A stretch of DNA of 64,000 nt. Source: Megachile rotundata. Taxonomy: Eukaryota > Arthropoda > Insecta > Hymenoptera > Megachilidae. Shown here piece by piece: positions 44,856 through 56,735 of the stretch; within the stretch, counting starts at the first letter, position 1; every line of letters starts with the position of its first letter. The notes beneath the pieces were generated by a model that made no database searches, was not told where the DNA came from, and saw only the letters and a program-made list of their open reading frames with translations. The translations under genes were made by a program, and so were the position numbers. The stretch spans positions 7,998,001-8,062,000 of the forward strand of contig NC_134993.1 in assembly GCF_050947335.1 (NCBI RefSeq), read 5' to 3'.

Positions 44856-46079
44856 GCCAATTAAATGAGAATTTTCCAATATTCTACCTTTCTCTCAGGT
44901 TTTTCATTTGCTCCTTTACATGTCTTATGAACTTAACAGTATGCAAAGATGTGCATAAATACATAATAACCGAAATTATAATTTTATTTACGACAAATAA
45001 TTAAATAACGGGAAACGAAGAAATAATGTAAACGCTTAAACTAAATTTAGAATTTTTGCATTTCTACACTCAACAGTTACAATGATATAAAAATTTCATT
45101 TTAATTTTCATTCTTTCATAAATTACAAATTTTGAACCTACTTGATAAGTAGGTTCAAGTTTATTTAGCAGAATTATTCATTTAATTATACGAAAATCGA
45201 AGGTTTTCTTCAAAACAAATAAAAAAGTAAAAATATTGTAAAGCAAAATGCAAAATTTCAGAATTTGGAAATATTTCTTACGATTTTATTTTGTTCAAAA
45301 TGTATCGCAATTAAAAGAATTCGACACTGATTCAAAACCTGAAAAATAGAGAAAATTCTAAAAAAGTAGTTAAATCAACAATAACAAAGAGTTATCAATT
45401 TTCAATATTAGTATCGAAATTCTAGATGTAAAATCTGATATTCAATGATCAATATTCAAACAAAACATTGTAAAAATTTCAAACATTTTGCACGGAAATT
45501 TTGCCTCCGTTGTGCAGAAAAAAAGCGACAGAAAAACATGCGAAATCGAGAAATATTTAAATTCACGAACGATCACGTACAATAGTAAAAATTCCTTTCT
45601 TCTAGGAAAGAAAACTCTGTACAAAAAAGTATTTCATATCGTCAGTTCGTGTTTGCACTACGAAATGCATTATTTTTGTTTCTACAAACACATCGACGAG
45701 TTTTATATTCGGAAAGAAAAATATACAAAGTAAATATAAACAAATACAATTCTACGTTCGAACATTTAAATTTCTATATTCTATCAAGAAAATAGAAATC
45801 ACACTATGAATATAGTATGTGTAAATATAAGTAAGGTAAAATTAAGAATTTTGTAATTTATAAATTACTGCAAAATATAATTAAATATAGTCATTATTAT
45901 TTCTGGTTGTTATTAATGAATTTTGTAAGTACGGTAAATGAGTTACTTAATACCAATGAGATTTAATATCTTCAGCTTATCTCATATTTTCCAATAAATT
46001 TTTAATTAATTGAAATATTTTTCAGTAAATTCATTATGTTGAATGCTTACACAGTAGTAAATGTTAATTAAAAATAATG
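44856..46079. other. AT-rich spacer, nothing recognised
   Basis: AT-rich. A perfect short inverted repeat, GAACCTACTTGATAAGTAGGTTC, centred near 45145, could form a hairpin. The 81-codon frame at 45488-45733 has no motif. Confidence 0.3.
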
Positions 46080-46690
46080 TGATGCAGTTCCTAATTTCTT
46101 AGTTTCTCAATTTTATTAATTTCTTCTTTTCAATCTAGTTTCCTATTTTCTTAATTTCCCAATTTCTTAATTGCCTAGTTTCATAATTTCCTATTTTCCT
46201 AATTTCCCAATTTTCTATTTTCCTATTTTCCCAATTTTCCATTTTCCTAGTTTCCTATTTCTTAATTTCCCAATTTCCTAGTTTCCTATTTTCCCAATTT
46301 CCTCATTTCCTATTTTTTTAATTTCCCAATTTTCTAGTTTCCTATTTTCTTAATTTCCCAATTTCTTAATAGCCTAGTTTCATAATTTCCTATTTTCCTA
46401 ATTTCCTAATTTCCTAATTTCCTAATTTCCTAGTTTCCTATTTTCCAAATTTCTCAATTTTCGGTTTTCCTAATTTCCTAATTTCATAGTTTCCTTTTCT
46501 AACTTCCTAGTTTCCTATTTTCCAAATTTCCTAGTTGCCTACTTTCCTATTTTCCTAATCTCCTAATTTTCGAAATTTCTAATTCCCAGTTTTCTAATTT
46601 CCTAAATTCGTAAATTTCTCAATTCCTAATTTATTAAACTTAATCAATTCCCAATCTGAAAATCCCTAAATTACTAACTTTCCGATTTCT
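46080..46690. repeat. Pyrimidine-rich array of TTTCCTAATTTCCCAA type
   Basis: Short units (TTTCCTA, TTTCCCAA, TTTTCTA) repeat for about 600 bases with strong C/T bias on the plus strand. Longer phrases (TTTCTTAATTTCCCAATTTC) recur at about 46150 and 46345, so a higher-order duplication overlies the short units. Confidence 0.85.
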
Positions 46691-48467
46691 CAAATTTTTA
46701 AATAAATTGATTAAAATTTAAATATGAATCGTGTGTCTTGAAAGTGGGGTAAGTCCACTTTTGAAAAGAATGAAGACAATAACAATAGACAAAATTTAAT
46801 ATAACTGTAAACAGACTATAATGAAAATAATTGAAATTCCCTAATATTTGAGGAATGTTTTGGGTGATTAACTGTAGTGGAAAGATGTTTATTTTGAAAG
46901 TGGTGCACCTTAGTTTGAAATTATTTTTAGCTGAATACATTGCAATACAATGTTATGAGAAATTAGAAATAAAACGACATGAAAAAATCTATGTTAACGT
47001 TGTTAAAAGAAAAATTAATTTTGACAAAGTAACTAATTCTTTTCTTTCTATTTAAAAAGTTCCGTTGTTTCTTCGACATACTGTGTATTACAATACAATA
47101 TTGTGAGAAACTAGAAATTATATAGTATTGATAGCATAACCTCAATATGTGCTCAAGATCTGTAGATATATCCAGATATCAGTGTTTCTATTACCAGCTT
47201 ACAGCTTCTCCTTTTAGTACTAACCCCCTGACAATTTCACTGTTATTTAAAAATTACGAGTCGTGGCTTATTTTATTAAAAAGTATGGTTCAGAATGATT
47301 TCAACGAAAATAATTAGCATGCAACTGAAAAATGCTGGTAGGTAACAAGAAAATAAAAATACGTTTGTAGGTAATAACGCTGCTCCAATAAAATCGTAAT
47401 TTCCGAGAAATTTTATTATTTTACGTTTAAAGTAATAAGACCCTTGAGAGTTAGTAATAAAAGAATTTCTGAGACAGGATCTGAATGCGAAGACAATTCA
47501 GAGCAAAACGTTTGAAAAAAATTAAGAAACGGAATAAATATTAAGAAATAAAATGAAACGCAATATTATCAACGATTACATTAATTAACTCTGAGTAAGG
47601 GATGTAATCTTATATTTTAGCCAACACTAAACAGTAGTGGATAATAAACATTATCTAATAGCACAAAATACAAAAAATTGTGTAGTGGTACTTAGCAATA
47701 TCTTCATTTTAATTTTGCAATATTTTTGTAATGAAACGTAAACCCTTAAATATCTCGCAATAATAAAAAGTGCACTTGCCCCACTTTCAAAAAATGCTCA
47801 AATATAAATAAAAAAGTAGTAGAAATATCTACCAGCTATTTAGCCGTTTCATTTTATCATTCGGCATACACGCTGGTATCTAACAGTCACGTGGACTAAT
47901 AACCGCAGACTAGTGATTCCCCAGTAAATATCATGACATCCCGATCTAGCATTCGCCTGGATATCTGATTAAGCAAACGCTCAGCGAATGTTAATCGTTA
48001 TATAACAAAGGCATCCCTGCGTTTCAATTGTGTTCGAGGGGTCAGCTATTCGAATATAAACCGAACTCGCGAAGAGATAGCCTGGCAGGAATTTTAATTG
48101 CTTCGATAAAACCTTCAATCCCATAATCTCTGTAATAAGATATTCGAGTAAACGTGATGTAACCTACTTTTTCTGTTCCAATCAATTTATTGCGTTTGTA
48201 TTGAACAAATTACGTCTGTAAAATAACCTAAATTGGAAAATTAATTATAGAAATGTTTGCAGGAATTGCAAATTGCAGAAGAAATTCAGTTTTTCCTTTT
48301 TTTTGTGTTTTGTTCTTATGGTAGCTTTCGTCCTGTCAGAAATAAATTAATAGAGCGATAAATAAATTAGATTTAACTCTAATTCTTTGTTGGTAAAAGA
48401 GTAAATGATAATGTAACACTTATATTTGATAATTTACATTTTAGTTGTGATAGTTATTACAAAAATT
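46691..48467. other. Spacer with one unique GC-richer block (47.88-48.13 kb)
   Basis: Mostly AT-rich. The words GAAAGTGGGGTAAGTCCACTT (46740) and TGCACTTGCCCCACTTTC (47770) are opposed and may mark ends of an old repeat of about 1.05 kb, but flanking similarity is weak. The block at 47880-48130 is CG-containing and unique. Confidence 0.3.
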
Positions 48468-48612
48468 CAATGCGACACGGTACGGAACGTCTTGTCAGAT
48501 AGCGCAGCAATCATAAAGCAGAGCCTCTCCATGGTCCGCGCTTGGGTACAAAAAGAGCACCCATTTTAACCTCCTATGCACGACGTGCCAGTATAGTAGC
48601 TTTTGCAAATCT
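48468..48612 (-). repeat. Dispersed repeat family R3, inverted copy
   Basis: Reverse complement of 36286-36430: CGGAACGTCTTGTCAGATAG, CGCAGCAATCATAAAGCAGA, CTCCATGGTCCGCGC, then CCTCCTATGCACGACGTGCC. Same length and order as the plus-strand copy, with scattered substitutions. Confidence 0.8.
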
Positions 48613-50589
48613 CAGTAAAACAGAAAACAGTAAATTATCAAAGTTGAAGTATATGTGTTATATCATTGGAAAAAATAATATTTTAATCATGATTTTTATG
48701 AATTAAACCTTCACTGTCAGTACTAAGAATTTGTTGTCGATTCCATATAAATTGCAATTTATGCGATTAAAATTAATCCTTTCATTTTCTTGATTGCAGA
48801 TAATAAAGACTTCAGAAGAGGAAGATTTTAAAAAATTGCATGCGCTGATTTTATGTATTACGTTATGCCATTTTTTAGATGAAAACATTTAATTTATTTG
48901 AAAATATTTCTTCCCTTTATTTTTCCTTTAATTTAAGAAAATTTTAATTTCTATACGGTTGATTGTAATTATTACAACACATTAATAACAGCATGTAGGT
49001 AAATATTCAGTTTACATATATCCTTTGTATATTAGCAGAAATTATGGATGCATTGAAAATAGTATTAAAAATTCATTAAGTTTAATCTATGTAATCAATA
49101 TATATAATTATAATATTTTTTAAATTTGGAATTTTGTAAGTTTAGTAATTTGATAGATTGTAAATTTGATACTTTGAAATGATAAAAATTTAGAAGACTG
49201 CAAATATGTACATTTAAAAATTTTTTAATTGAAAATCTTTCAAATTTTCACATTCGAAATTTCTTTTTTTAATTATCTTTTAAATTTGTAATATTGAAAG
49301 TTTAAAATAAAGTTTAAATCATTTAAAACAAATGTTTGAAGATTTCGAAATTTCCAAATATAAATATTGAAAAATGTTTATGTTCATAAACTTTCAAACT
49401 TATTAATTAAAAACATTGTAAATGTGAACACTCTCTTTAAACAAATATTCAGTAAAAATTGTATAAAATATTCTGTAGGAGAATAAAAAATGCGATTCTG
49501 TAAAAATATACAAGTTTCATCGTCTGCAATTTTATAAGAAAAGAATAATAGTAATAAAACTGATTAAACTTTAGTCGATTAAAGATAAATATTCCAGTCT
49601 TCTCTAGTGTTCAAACACATAAAAGAATAATCCTTTTTAATAGAAAGTCTTTTTAAAAAAGTTTTTCCATTCTCCCGCTGTCAACTTTTCAGTGTGATGA
49701 AAGCTTGTAGATAAAGATTTGTTTTAAAATAAAATTGATAAACATTTTTATTCCCATTTTTTCAGTAAAACCAATCGAGAAAACCAATTAAACTTCCATT
49801 AGGAATACCAAAACAACGAGTTATTTGTTTTCATTTTGATTGCTTTTAAAATCCACCGTATACTTTAATATTTTCATACGTAACATTTTTTAGTTTAATA
49901 TTTTCATCTATGTCACAATTTCAATTATTCTTCAAAAATATAAATCATGCTTATATCTCACAAATAAATACTATGAAATATTTATAATAATACTATTAAT
50001 TCTTTATTTATAAGTGCTTGATATTTTAAGTTAATATTTTAAATAAATAAACACGTGAAAGCTACGAAAAGTTTTTATAATCTTAGCAGAATACTGTAAA
50101 ATAATAAAATAAATTCAGCTTTAAAATAAATAAATTTCCTCGTTTTTTGTACTGTGTGTTTATTTTTCTATTGTATTAAACATTATAGAAATCCTACGTT
50201 GCAAGTTTCCGCCATTGCAGTACTTTCGTTAGAAATTGAATTTTAATACGCTACTTAGCTCAGCGTACTTAAATTGCTGATTGTATTTTGAAATAATAAG
50301 AGGCGTGTATGCATATATCTATAGTAGCAGTTTAAAGTTAAAGTGTCCTAAGCTGCTTACCGACAAAGTCGGATGAAATAGTTGGCGATCTTGTGTTGAA
50401 GTTGGCAAGACAGAGAGCTTCTGTTTAAAGGATTTATTTCTATTTAGACCATTTATTTAAAAGCTAGCAAACTCCGCGTTATGTTCTTAATAGAAACTAA
50501 TATTAACACATCTAATTATTCTTTAAAACAAATTAGTGTCTTGGAAAAGAAGACATTCACATTTTATTAAATAAATTTACTAAAATCAA
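48613..50589. other. AT-rich spacer, nothing recognised
   Basis: About 2 kb of AT-rich sequence with degenerate TTTGTAAATTTG low complexity at 49120-49400. A slightly GC-richer patch lies at 50200-50420. No ORF worth calling. Confidence 0.3.
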
Positions 50590-50900
50590 GTCCCTCATAA
50601 ATAAATTTATTTTGAATTTGAATTTTATTCGAATTTATATTTAATTTTACAATTTATTTTGAATTTGAATTTTATTCGAATTTATATTTAATTTTATAAT
50701 TTATTTTGAATTAAAATTTTATCTGAATTTAAATTTAAATTTACAATTTATTCTGATTTTAAATTTTATTTGAATTTAAATTTAAATTTACTATTTATTT
50801 TGAATTTGAATTTTATTTAAATTTAAATTTGAATTTACAATTACTTTTGAAGTTAAACTTAAATTTACAACTACATTTATTTTGATTTTTATTGAATATT
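50590..50900. repeat. AT-rich tandem repeat, about 47-bp units
   Basis: TTTATTTTGAATTTGAATTT followed by TATTCGAATTTATATTTAAT recurs with a 47-base period, about six copies, the first two nearly identical and later ones diverging. Confidence 0.85.
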
Positions 50901-51288
50901 TAATGTGAATTTTTAATTTATTGCCATGAATTTTTTGGAACGTTACGAACGTCCATTTTGTATGAAGAATTGAAAGAATATTTGATCTTGTTATTGAAAC
51001 ACGATTTGTTCTTCTTATTGAAAGGTACATTCGTTCTTCTGTTATTGAAAGACAATTTGTTCTTCCTGTTATTGAAAGGCACTTTCATGTTTCGCAAACT
51101 TTCATTATGTTCATTCGTTTAACCTGTTCTTTGAGGGTTTTGAGGTTAGGAAAGAAATTTTAGTATAATTTCAGTCGCCTTGAATTCGTAACGATTACAA
51201 GATAAATTTAAAAGATAAACTACACAGATAAATTTCAAAGGATTTGTAATAGGAAATGAATTTATTGAAGGTTTACTGAAGGTCCACA
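50901..51288. other. Spacer with small tandem triplet
   Basis: At 50985-51085 three copies of a phrase like TTGTTCTTCTTATTGAAAGG recur. No gene seen. Confidence 0.35.
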
Positions 51289-51290
51289 TA

Positions 51291-51885
51291 CACTACCGTC
51301 CATAAGTATCCGGAAATAAGCGAAATATGCATTCACGTTGCATGAAACTTATTCAAGTATCTGCAACAGTAACTAAAATCGATTTTTTTTTCTGCGACGG
51401 TCAAAATACTGGAACGATTTTCCATTGATAATTCTCGTTTGGAACTCATAGCTCGATGGAAAAGTAACTATAAACGAACTAAACCGAAACTGTCGAGTGC
51501 GTAGCGTTAGCTCCATTCTTACCTCCATTGAGGGAACCTAAACATCTACCAACAGTTTACAAACACTTGAAACATATCGAAGAACCCTCTGAATATGTTC
51601 TGCACCATAGAAATGAAAGACAGTAGAAATTAAAATTTTTTTTAGAATTGAAAGCGTTTCATTAGATTCACAAATTTGGACTTTGTACTTCTGGACATGA
51701 ATTTTACTTTCACACTTTCATTGTATAATTTGTACTTAAAAATTAATTCTATTACGTTATGACACGTCAGAAAAGATAATAATAATTATTACAAATGATA
51801 TGATAACCCTAAATACCTTTCGTACAAACTTCAACTATGTTTTATGTAACGAAACCAAGTGTCCGGATACTTATGGACGGTAGTG
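51291..51885. mobile_element. Tc1-like MITE, 595 bp
   Basis: Perfect 24-base terminal inverted repeats begin CACTACCGTCCATAAGTATC (51291-51314 and the complement at 51862-51885). Flanking TA lies at 51289-51290 and 51886-51887. The terminus resembles Tc1-family ends. No transposase sequence remains inside, so it is non-autonomous. Confidence 0.9.
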
Positions 51886-51887
51886 TA

Positions 51888-52999
51888 TGTGCTCTAGAAA
51901 AGGTTAAGTTACGTTATACGCTGCAACTGACAAATGAAAAGAAATATACAGAATGTGTTTTTTTACAATAATAATTTATTAACGTATTGTGAAAATAATA
52001 AAGGAATGTTAAATTAACATAAGGTTTCAAATAATTTATTGAATGATTTAATTTATTGCATTGATCTTACTTCATTCTTTTGTAGTTGAATTATAAATGT
52101 AAATTGTATGAATTATGAAAATTATGTAAATTACGTAAACTATGTAAATTATGTAAATTATGTAAGTTATGTAAATTAAATTTTTAGTGCAACCTACTAA
52201 TTGTGAGCATTTTTAACTCTGAGATTGCAATTAAAAGATGGAAACCTCATTAGTGAAAATTGTAAAAATAATAGTAAAGAAAAAGTGGTTAAACTCTTAT
52301 TTTATGGAATAAAGAGTAACAATATCAATCAAGGAACTTAATAACCTAAATTAACTGAGTTCATAAAATGTTCTAACGAAGGGAAACAAATAAAACAAAA
52401 ACAAGTAACAACACTGGATTCTTTATTTAATAATCATGGTTTACAAAAGAAACCTATGTAAAAAAATATGACTATTCACAAATAGATTGCATGTACAATA
52501 AAAAATAACAAATAACAATATTACACAAGCTTACACCAATTAACAATTTATCCGAGTTTAATTTAAAATGTTTCAATCTGTACATTTTATTTCCAAATTC
52601 AATTAAACTTAATTTTCAAGGAATGAAAAGGTATTTGCGTATAATTTTATTCGTAAGATCTGAAAAAGAAATTATAAAACGTATTTAATATAATTAAAGA
52701 AGTCTAAATATATTAAACTAACTCACAAAAAGAATCAGTCTACATAAGCAGCAATTAAATTAAAAAAGTTGTGTATAAAGTGTAATAGCGACTGTACAAA
52801 CGTGTGGCGTGTCTTGTGGTTGCATTTTTTGCTATTCAGAGCTTTGAAAGCTCTCCTCAGACGAGCTTTTGTCCCTCATTTCGGGTCTAGGGAGAGCTGC
52901 GGGTCAAGGACTCGAACTTTTCATATGTGCATGTGTATGTGTGTATCGTGTACTCCAGCAGTTTGAATAGCATTAATATTATGCTAACATTAGATTTAT
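51888..52999. other. AT-rich spacer with (AATTATGTAA)n microsatellite
   Basis: At 52100-52180 about eight 9-10 base units (AAATTATGTA) occur. A GC-richer patch at 52800-52930 contains GAAAGCTCTCCTCAGACGAGC. No gene was recognised; the 65-codon frame at 52769-52966 has no motif. Confidence 0.35.
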
Positions 53000-53625
53000 A
53001 AATATTAAATCGTGAATTTCGAAGAGGAAATTTGAAGGTTTGACTTTTGAAAATTAGGAAGTTTGTAGTTTTAGATGAGTGGAAATTTAAAATAATGAAA
53101 ATACAGAAATGTATAGTTTGAGATACTTGAAAATTTAAATAAAGGAAATGCATTTGAAAATTTATTTATTAAGGAGCTTGAAAAATTATAAATCGTAGGA
53201 AGTTAAAAATTCTTGTTAGAATTATTAGAAACGTAGAACTTAACGTGGAAATTAAAAAATTTCAGCAAGCAAGTTATAAATAATTACCAATTTATTTTCT
53301 GATAATATAAGAGTGAAGACAAATTTTTAGTACTGCGGAATTTCAAAATTCAATGATTTCAAATTTTAAAAATTAAGAAGTTACAAAATCAATTACAGTT
53401 AATTACAATTAATTAATTACAATTTTAGATGATTGTTTTAAAAAGTGTGTGAGTTTGAAAATAAAGAAATTTGCAGGTTTAAATGCTTCAGAATTTAAAC
53501 GAAGCAAACGAATTTGAAAATTTATTTATTAAGGAACTTGAAGATTTATAAATTATGGAAAATTAAAAATTGTTATTAGAATCATTAGAAACGTAGAGAT
53601 TAACAAACTTCAAATTCTACAAATT
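53000..53625. repeat. Direct duplication, copies about 360 bp apart
   Basis: Bases 53155-53245 and 53515-53605 match well: GAAAATTTATTTATTAAGGA.CTTGAA, TTATAAAT..TGGAA, TTAAAAATT.TT.TTAGAAT.ATTAGAAACGTAGA..TTAAC. The flanks (AATAAGGAAA, GTTTGAAAAT) also correspond, so the unit covers most of this interval. Confidence 0.8.
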
Positions 53626-53955
53626 ATAAACAAATTACAAATAGTTACCACTTTACTTCCTAATAAAAAAAGTAAAAGAAAATTTTAAAAACTCAAAAAT
53701 TTGAAAATTTGAAGATTCAAATTTAAAAATGCAAAAATTCAAAGTTTGGAAAATGCAAAAAGTAGATTCAGGGACAAATTTAAAAACAGTATAATCATGA
53801 AAACCAATTAATTAAAAAACTTAGAGATTTGCAAAAATAAAAAGTTCTTGATATTTGAATATTTAAAGATTTCGATCAAATAAACAGAAATGTAAACATT
53901 GAGAAACAGCTTCCAGAAATGCTTAACAAATTGCAGTTTCAAAACGTAGTGACTC
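53626..53955. other. A-rich low-complexity spacer
   Basis: Recurring AAAAATTTGAAAATTTG-like phrases. No gene. Confidence 0.4.
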
Positions 53956-54300
53956 TCCTGGGACTCGATTCGCATTTGTACATTTGTTTGTTTGCCTGTA
54001 CGCTACAGGTCACAATTTAGTGTCTTTTAACTTGAAATGTGGAGGGTGCACTCCTGAGACACCCTAAATTTGCTGTATACATTTTGGCGGCGATCTGATG
54101 ACAGGAACTTGTCGTCGATTGTCGAATCGATAAAAAACTGTTTGGAATCGTTTTCGATAACTTTTCACAGATAAAATCCAGTGGGAGCACGTGAAAGCTC
54201 TATAACTCATCGTTGACAATACTTGGTCGTCATCGACATCACTCGGCGTAAAATCAAGGATAATCGTGTCTAGTATAGTTTTCGATAGTTTTAGTTGGCA
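53956..54300 (+). repeat. Dispersed repeat family R2, copy 2 (no minisatellite)
   Basis: Collinear with 34080-34385 plus 34946-34980. Where copy 1 carries about 560 bases of 16-bp minisatellite, this copy has only about 25 bases of unique sequence (CTCGGCGTAAAATCAAGG). It thus represents the unexpanded state of the locus type. Confidence 0.75.
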
Positions 54301-54654
54301 GAGTTCTCTTAATTAAAATAACACGTGTTTTATTTTTATATGAAATAATGCATTTTAACTAATACACTTTATAATACTATAAATGTGAATATTAAATTGT
54401 ATATAGTATGTCTTAATTGTAATGTTTTTACCGCTACACCACATCAGGACAAAAAAGAATAAGAAAAACAATCCTACGAACGCGTATATATCTATACATA
54501 AAATTCACGAAATAATCCAACGTTTGCAAACATACACATAGAACAAACGAAAACAATAATTACAATAACAAATTTCCAAATTATTAAAATTGGAAAGTTT
54601 GAGACATTACAAAGTCTCAATTTTCATATTTGACAAATTCTGCAATTTTTATAT
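54301..54654. other. AT-rich spacer, nothing recognised
   Basis: No feature seen apart from a short GC-richer patch at 54430-54460. Confidence 0.3.
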
Positions 54655-55516
54655 TTCCAAATTTATAAATCTCTACACCCTTACAATAGTATCCATACAG
54701 CCGAAACGTACACAATTCTATCAGCTCTTAACCTTCTCAACAGATCTCCTCAGTCCAAGTTTATTATCTTCCCTGATTCCCTCTCCACCATCCGGAAAAC
54801 TCAAAACATAAAATACACCACTGAAATGCACTTAGAAATTCAGGAAAAATATGATAAACTAACTATAGACAACAAAACTGTAATCATAGCATGGGTTTCT
54901 TCCCACATGGATATCTACTGAAACACCATGGCTGATCTTCAGGCAAAAATTGCACCGACTAGAGTCACAGAAAACCAGCTGATATTAAACATCTCTGCGG
55001 ATATCAATAATCATATCGCGATAGTACTAAAACAGTCATGGGACTCTACATGGAGAAAATACAAAGCCAGCTCAACCCAACAACAACTCGACAAATTTTA
55101 CGATTTAAAAACTAACCCTAAACATAATAGAAGAAATCAAGTGGCAGTAACCGGAATTTGGACCGAACGCACCAAATTGACTCACTCATACATACTCGAA
55201 AACGGCTCCCCCGGAAGGTGCAATATGTACATGCAAGACAACCATAACCATCGGACACATAATATTGAAATGCAGAAAATATAACCACGCCAGAAGAAGA
55301 TTAAACATCAAGAACAACCTCACTGAAGCAACCACATCAACAGCATACCAAGACACATTATTAAAATTTTGTAAAACTATAGGAATCCACCTAACTATGA
55401 AAAAGTTATGTCAAACCATCCACTTCCGACCATAACCTTATTTCCGTAAACTGGTCAATAGTCGCTAATAACCTGGATAGTTGATATGACTATAAACCAC
55501 TATTTAAAAAAAAAAA
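54655..55516 (+). mobile_element. Non-LTR retrotransposon 3' end (RNase H and zinc-knuckle region)
   Basis: Coding remnant of an RNase H domain and the C-terminal region of a LINE-type ORF2, followed by about 60 bases of non-coding DNA and an A-run at 55506-55516 that could be the tail. Endonuclease and reverse transcriptase are absent, as expected for a 5'-truncated insertion. The domain order suggests a Jockey/I/LOA-like, RNase H-bearing clade; the exact clade is not determined. Confidence 0.75.
54700..55440 (+). pseudogene. LINE ORF2 fragment: RNase H and C-terminal region, broken
   Basis: From 54700 the frame reads AETYTILSALNLL (catalytic Glu region), FIIFPDSLSTIRK (catalytic Asp region), then AWVSSHMDIY near 54890, where the family has WVPSHVGI.GNE. 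A TGA at 54919 follows, then MADLQAK, matching the AD.LAK block. The next 118 codons are open (54928-55284) and include LTHSYILENG before a Cys-containing knuckle. A one-base shift near 55245 moves the frame to CRKYNHARRRLNI, then LKFCKTIGIHL. One stop and at least one frameshift make it inactive. The ATG at 54928 is internal, not a true start. Confidence 0.75.
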
Positions 55517-56369
55517 CTACCCACGTATTGGAGACAAAAGCGATATAAGAGCGATACACGAATCAGCATTAACATTTGTCTCCATCTAGCGATGTTAATC
55601 ATCATTGTTCGTTCCTTCTTGTGTTCGCATGTTTCAATTCAATTTTGTTCTCTAATATTCTTCTCATGTAATTCTGATTGTATTTTGTATCGTTCTTAAA
55701 TAAATAGTTTTTGTGCTTTATATATAATTAATTACGACACTATTCGTCCACGGATCTCCTCGCCTTCAACACCACGTTCATCAATCATCACACAAATGTT
55801 GTGTGGGCGGCCATTAAAGTGTCAAAATTTGAAAGATGCAACCTCTTCGTAGAAATAGTGTTAAACACACATTCGAATTGGAAATTGTATACTCATCGAT
55901 TGATTTTCTAATAATATAAAAGTAAACCCCGAAGGGTTTAGTATCTCAGCGATCAGAATGTTTGGGCAGATCTGTTCACGTGGCTTCTCGTGGATATAAT
56001 CCTCGGAGGAAGACAGTGGCAGGTAAAAGAGGAAAGATCGTAGGCAGAGGGCTCGGAGCTGCCATGAAGAGATGCCAAACACGTCAGAATACTAAAGGAA
56101 TCAAAGAGATCGGAAGCGGAAAGCGCACATACACAGATCGGTTGGCATGTGTGCTCGAACAAACTGTATTTTGATCCGCACGCTCACGTACTACCGAATC
56201 TTTTATTTCGTTATTCTACGTCCTCTGCCGTTCCTCTCCTTGCTTCTTATTTTACGGATTGCATTCACGCAACTCCCAGCTCCTTCTGTTTTCCTTTTAC
56301 TTTCTCCTTTTACCGTCACGTGTCCTGTTTATCGAATTGCAGCGAGTCCTTTGACTCTCGAAATTTAGA
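55517..56369. other. Spacer with possible LTR-like patch and overlapping ORFs
   Basis: Bases 55690-55840 contain TAAATAAATAG, a CG-containing stretch and TGTTGTGTGGGCGGCC, which could be repeat-derived. At 55930-56170 mixed-composition frames overlap on both strands (70 codons plus; 73 and 69 codons minus), none with a domain. None is called. Confidence 0.25.
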
Positions 56370-56735
56370 AATTTGACGATTTGGAAATTGGCATGTTTGG
56401 AAATCTGAAGATTTCGAAATTTGAGGAGTAGGGAACTTTCCATTTGGAAATCTGAAGATTTGAAAATTTGGAAATTTAGATTTTCAGAAGTTGGAAGAAT
56501 CATATATGAAAATTTGAAGATTTTGAAATTTGGATTTTCGAGAGTTGAAAATATCCAATATGAAAATATAAGGATTTGGCAATTTAAAAATGTGGAAATT
56601 TGGATTTTCGGAAGTTGAAAGTATCGAATATAAAAATTTTTAAATTTGAAAATTTGGATTTTTGAGAATTGAAAATATCGAATATAGAAATTTAAAGATT
56701 TGGAAATTTAAAAATTTGGAAATTTATAAATTTTG
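56370..56735. repeat. Degenerate tandem repeat of GGAAATTTGGATTTTCGGAAG type
   Basis: Phrases GAAATTTGGATTTTCG.AAG, TTGAAAATATCGAATATGAA and ATTTAAAGATTTGG recur with about 60-70 base spacing, four to five copies. Confidence 0.75.

Noticed and set aside
46740..47785. Transposon bounded by GAAAGTGGGG and its inverse
   Set aside because: Only about ten bases match inversely, with no target duplication; too little to support an element.
54928..55284. 118-codon ORF as an independent gene starting at ATG 54928
   Set aside because: The same frame continues upstream through a stop into the RNase H domain, so the ATG is internal to a LINE relic.
56100..56120. Sequencing-adapter contamination (AGATCGGAAG)
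   Set aside because: The match stops after ten bases and the surrounding sequence continues naturally.
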